From Hymenochaete sp. R1 (lineage: Eukaryota > Basidiomycota > Agaricomycetes > Hymenochaetales > Hymenochaetaceae), in NCBI GenBank assembly GCA_019400425.1, contig JAFREE010000335.1:1-10187 (forward strand): a stretch of DNA of 10,187 nt, in the 5' to 3' direction. The position numbers and the translations under genes are program-made. The stretch's first letter is position 1, and every line of letters starts with the position of its first letter. The notes under the pieces were generated by a model. It was not told the origin of the DNA and ran no database searches. It saw only the letters and a list, made by a program, of their open reading frames with translations. Below are positions 7,934 through 10,187 of the stretch, one piece after another.

Positions 7934-9570
7934 GCCTTGTTGGAGAAAGTCCCGACCGCCTCGCCGTCATTGTCTGATGCTGGGGCAGCGGACGTGCGGA
8001 AGGAGTCGGCGGGCATCGATGTGGAACGTGAAAGAACGCCAACACCGGTTGTTACTCAGGGTCTTCAATCTCTGGATGATCAACTTCTATCGCGGCACGC
8101 CAGTGACCACGACGGTAACGAAGCTCAACTTACTCCTCGGATACAGAATCGGGGTCGAAGTGCAAGTCAAGCTCACTCTCGACCTCAGTCTCGCGGTCGG
8201 AGCTAAAGCCGCGCCGCTTCGACGTCGTTCCCTTCACTATCTCCTCTCGTATCTCAGCCGCTATCAAGGAACGAGACTGTTTCCAGGGAAGGAACGGCAC
8301 CCGCCCTCGTTGTTGAAGAAGCTAACGTTGGTGCAGCAGTGAGTGGGGACGGTCTTAAAGGTGTGATGGACGACGAACAGGCTGAAGCTGACGAAGTTGA
8401 AAAGAGTCAACAACATCAAGCTTCGCCCCATCTTGACGCCGAGCCGCGACGCCTACCAAGGTCTGTAGACTCCTCGTTAACGCCTATGCGCTCTTGTTCT
8501 CCATCCACACACTCTCAAACGTGCTTGGACTTGGACCGCGATAATTTCACTCCCGAACATGGAGCACTGCCCGAGGAGGATATACCAAGGTCGACTCGCG
8601 CGAGCCTTAGACGTCGGAAGAAGCAACCGAAGACGTCAGCGTCGAAGGAGAGGCAGAGCAAGCGTACCCGGGCTAAGCAGGTTCACGAGCAAGAACACGC
8701 GCCAGATTCGGTCCACGAACAAGAGCTCCGAGAAGACGAAGGTGCTCATGAAGGAGATATGATTACTAGGAATGCTGTCGATGCAGCAACGATGCCCGCT
8801 GTGGAGAGCCCGTTGATGTTGTTCAAGGAGGAGCTGATGGAGGCTGCAGCACTTACGAAGGGAAATGCCTTGCAACTTGAGGATGGTGACGGGACCGAAC
8901 GACGAGAGAAAGAGAAGGCGGAGGAGAATTGAGGTCGGTCGGTTTCTCGCCGTTCGAGTTCGAGCTTGAGTCAGAATACGGGGAAGATGGTATGGATGTG
9001 GATGGAGACGATGAAGCCGAACGAGAGGTCGTGGAAGAATTGAAGATGGAGATGCAAGTTGAGGCCGAAATCGGACCCGAACCTAATCATGATCCGGAAT
9101 CGGAGCCCAAGAACGTGGCGGAAAGAGAGACGGAACTGGACCCCGACGCCGCGCTTGTGGAGGCTCAAGTCGAGGAACGATTGTCGCCAGAGTCGCCCAT
9201 TCCAGAGGTAGAGGAAGATGCCGTTGGCGAGAGTGAGTCCAGCAATGTACATGAAGCTACAAATGGCATCGGGGATCAGAGGGAGAAAGGGAACGGTATG
9301 TTCATGCTTTCGTTCATTCAATACTTTCTACCTGCTGACACTGTCATACAAACCTCGATCGTAAAGCCAAGTACTGGTGAAAACGCAAGGGGTTCTGTTT
9401 CGCCCCTTACAGTACAGACCGATTTCCGGCCTTCCTCGGAGGATCCAGTCAAATCATCATTTCCAGCCCCAGGCCCTATTTATGCTCTCCCCAAATCAGA
9501 TGACACCCAAGCACATGATGAGGCGCACGAGCACGATGTAATGGAAGTAGACTCCCTCGCCAGTCCGTAA

Positions 9571-10187
9571 TTAACAACTGCCGCTCCCACTGAACCTACA
9601 AAAGTCCGTCGAACGATGGCCGATTATAGGCAACGTAAGAAGAAGGAGCGGGAGGAAGCGGAGGATGCTGCCGCTGCGAAGGCAGCGTTGGCAAGCCCGG
9701 TGACACCAGATGCAGGCGTGGTTTCAACCGAGACGACTGGGAATCGGCCAATCACAGACGGAGATGGGACAGAGCGTGAGCATAATCAAGAACGAGGCGA
9801 CGAAGCACCTCGTACTCCATCTACTCAGGTGGTCGACCCAGTAATTTCAACTGCGCCGGCCTTGGGGGCAGCTTGGTCGTCACCATCGATGGAGTCATTA
9901 ACAAAACTCATCACGTCAGCCAAGAGCTTTGCACCATGCCACTCGTTCAAGGCGAATTCATCCACGTCCTCGCCAGTACCGGCACCCGTCAATGGCAATG
10001 GAGATCCTTTGATCCCAGGACTGAAGATGGCTTCTCCGGAGATCTTCGGCAGGGGTCTGCCACCACTGAAAGCACCGTCAGCTACCAGCACCGTATCCTC
10101 GAACATTGTTAAGGATCAGCGTGCATCCAGCTCACCGCGACTCACTCTGCGATCCACATCAACGCCTCAAAGGAGTGTTGAACCTGA
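9571..10187 (+). CDS. Final open segment of the disordered protein, running off the window
   Basis: From just after the TAA at 9568-9570 the same frame stays open for about 205 codons to the window edge. It contains TEPTKVRRTMADYRQRKKKE, then EREEAEDAAAAKAALASP, then Ser/Pro/Thr-rich sequence including SMESLTKLITSAKSFAP and PRLTLRSTSTPQRSVEP. If translated on its own, the ATG at 9616 is the natural start. It is treated here as the downstream part of the broken gene, not an independent gene. Its end lies beyond 10187. Confidence 0.5.

Larger units (their letters stand above)
6331..10187 (+). pseudogene. Broken disordered-protein gene, possibly a Set3-type SET-domain tail
   Basis: Nearly 3.9 kb of acidic, Pro/Ser/Glu/Asp-rich coding sequence can be followed only by changing frame. 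A TGA at 6328 closes the frame upstream and the first in-frame ATG is 6535, so the 5' part is missing. Frame changes fall near 6670-6690, 6850-6880, 7480-7500, 7625-7640 and 8915-8935. In-frame TAA codons sit at 8204-8206 and 9568-9570, with long open sequence of the same character on both sides. One intron, 6742-6815, is well formed. Visible elements are a basic helix (MRKRWIAERRKEREEAE), a TPTPKPDSR segment, an AT-hook, Arg/Ser-rich QSRGRS, and VRRTMADYRQRKKKEREEAE near 9604. The last resembles a motif I recall from C-terminal tails of Agaricomycete Set3-like proteins, which act in histone deacetylase complexes. No PHD or SET domain is seen, so the family call is tentative. Sequencing indels could explain some breaks. 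Confidence 0.45.

Noticed and set aside
7486..8016. 176-codon minus-strand open frame
   Set aside because: It is antisense to the AT-hook-containing segment; low-complexity codons avoid stops on the opposite strand.
8971..9321. Minus-strand 116-codon frame with hydrophobic residues
   Set aside because: It is antisense to the Glu-rich segment; Glu codons read backward give Leu/Phe, which mimics a membrane protein.

Overview
The window looks like genomic DNA from a filamentous basidiomycete, most likely a mushroom-forming Agaricomycete. The introns I can place are mostly about 47-75 nt, with GT...AG ends and CTNAC-type branch sites. Gene density is eukaryotic, there are no bacterial ribosome binding sites, and the recognisable proteins have their closest remembered relatives in Agaricomycetes. 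No rRNA, tRNA, CRISPR array or complete transposon was seen.

Layout. (1) 125-917, + strand: a polyubiquitin-derived locus. Its first unit is a full 76-residue ubiquitin-like domain ending in LRLRGG, but it lacks both main chain-forming lysines (position 48 is Glu, position 63 is Asn). Three shortened, decaying ubiquitin units follow. (2) 1655-1210, - strand: a small two-exon gene for an unrecognised protein with one membrane segment. (3) 2090-2975, + strand: an internal piece of a WD40/rabconnectin-3-beta (WDR7)-like gene, with three introns intact and both ends cut off. (4) 3125-3449, + strand: a probable small three-exon gene of unknown function, with one awkward splice junction. (5) 4028-5667, + strand: a glycoside hydrolase family 20 (beta-N-acetylhexosaminidase) pseudogene carrying nonsense codons, frame slips and two internal deletions. 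(6) 5668-6330: intergenic, with an AT-rich palindromic block. (7) about 6331-10187, + strand, running off the window: a long, low-complexity, acidic/Pro/Ser-rich coding region with an AT-hook and two basic KEREEAE helices. It is broken by about five frame changes and two in-frame TAA codons. It resembles the C-terminal tail of fungal Set3-type SET-domain proteins but has no PHD or SET domain here.

I see no operon-like system or pathway. The common theme is gene decay: four of the six coding units are truncated or broken relatives of ordinary fungal genes, and two small spliced genes of unknown function lie between them. The retained introns in the WD40 and GH20 remnants mean they arose by DNA-level duplication or in-place decay, not retroposition. 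The most interesting object is the ubiquitin-like unit that lost Lys48 and Lys63 but kept its fold-defining residues and the processing/conjugation tail. The frame breaks in the last 3.8 kb could partly be assembly errors, and raw reads would settle that.
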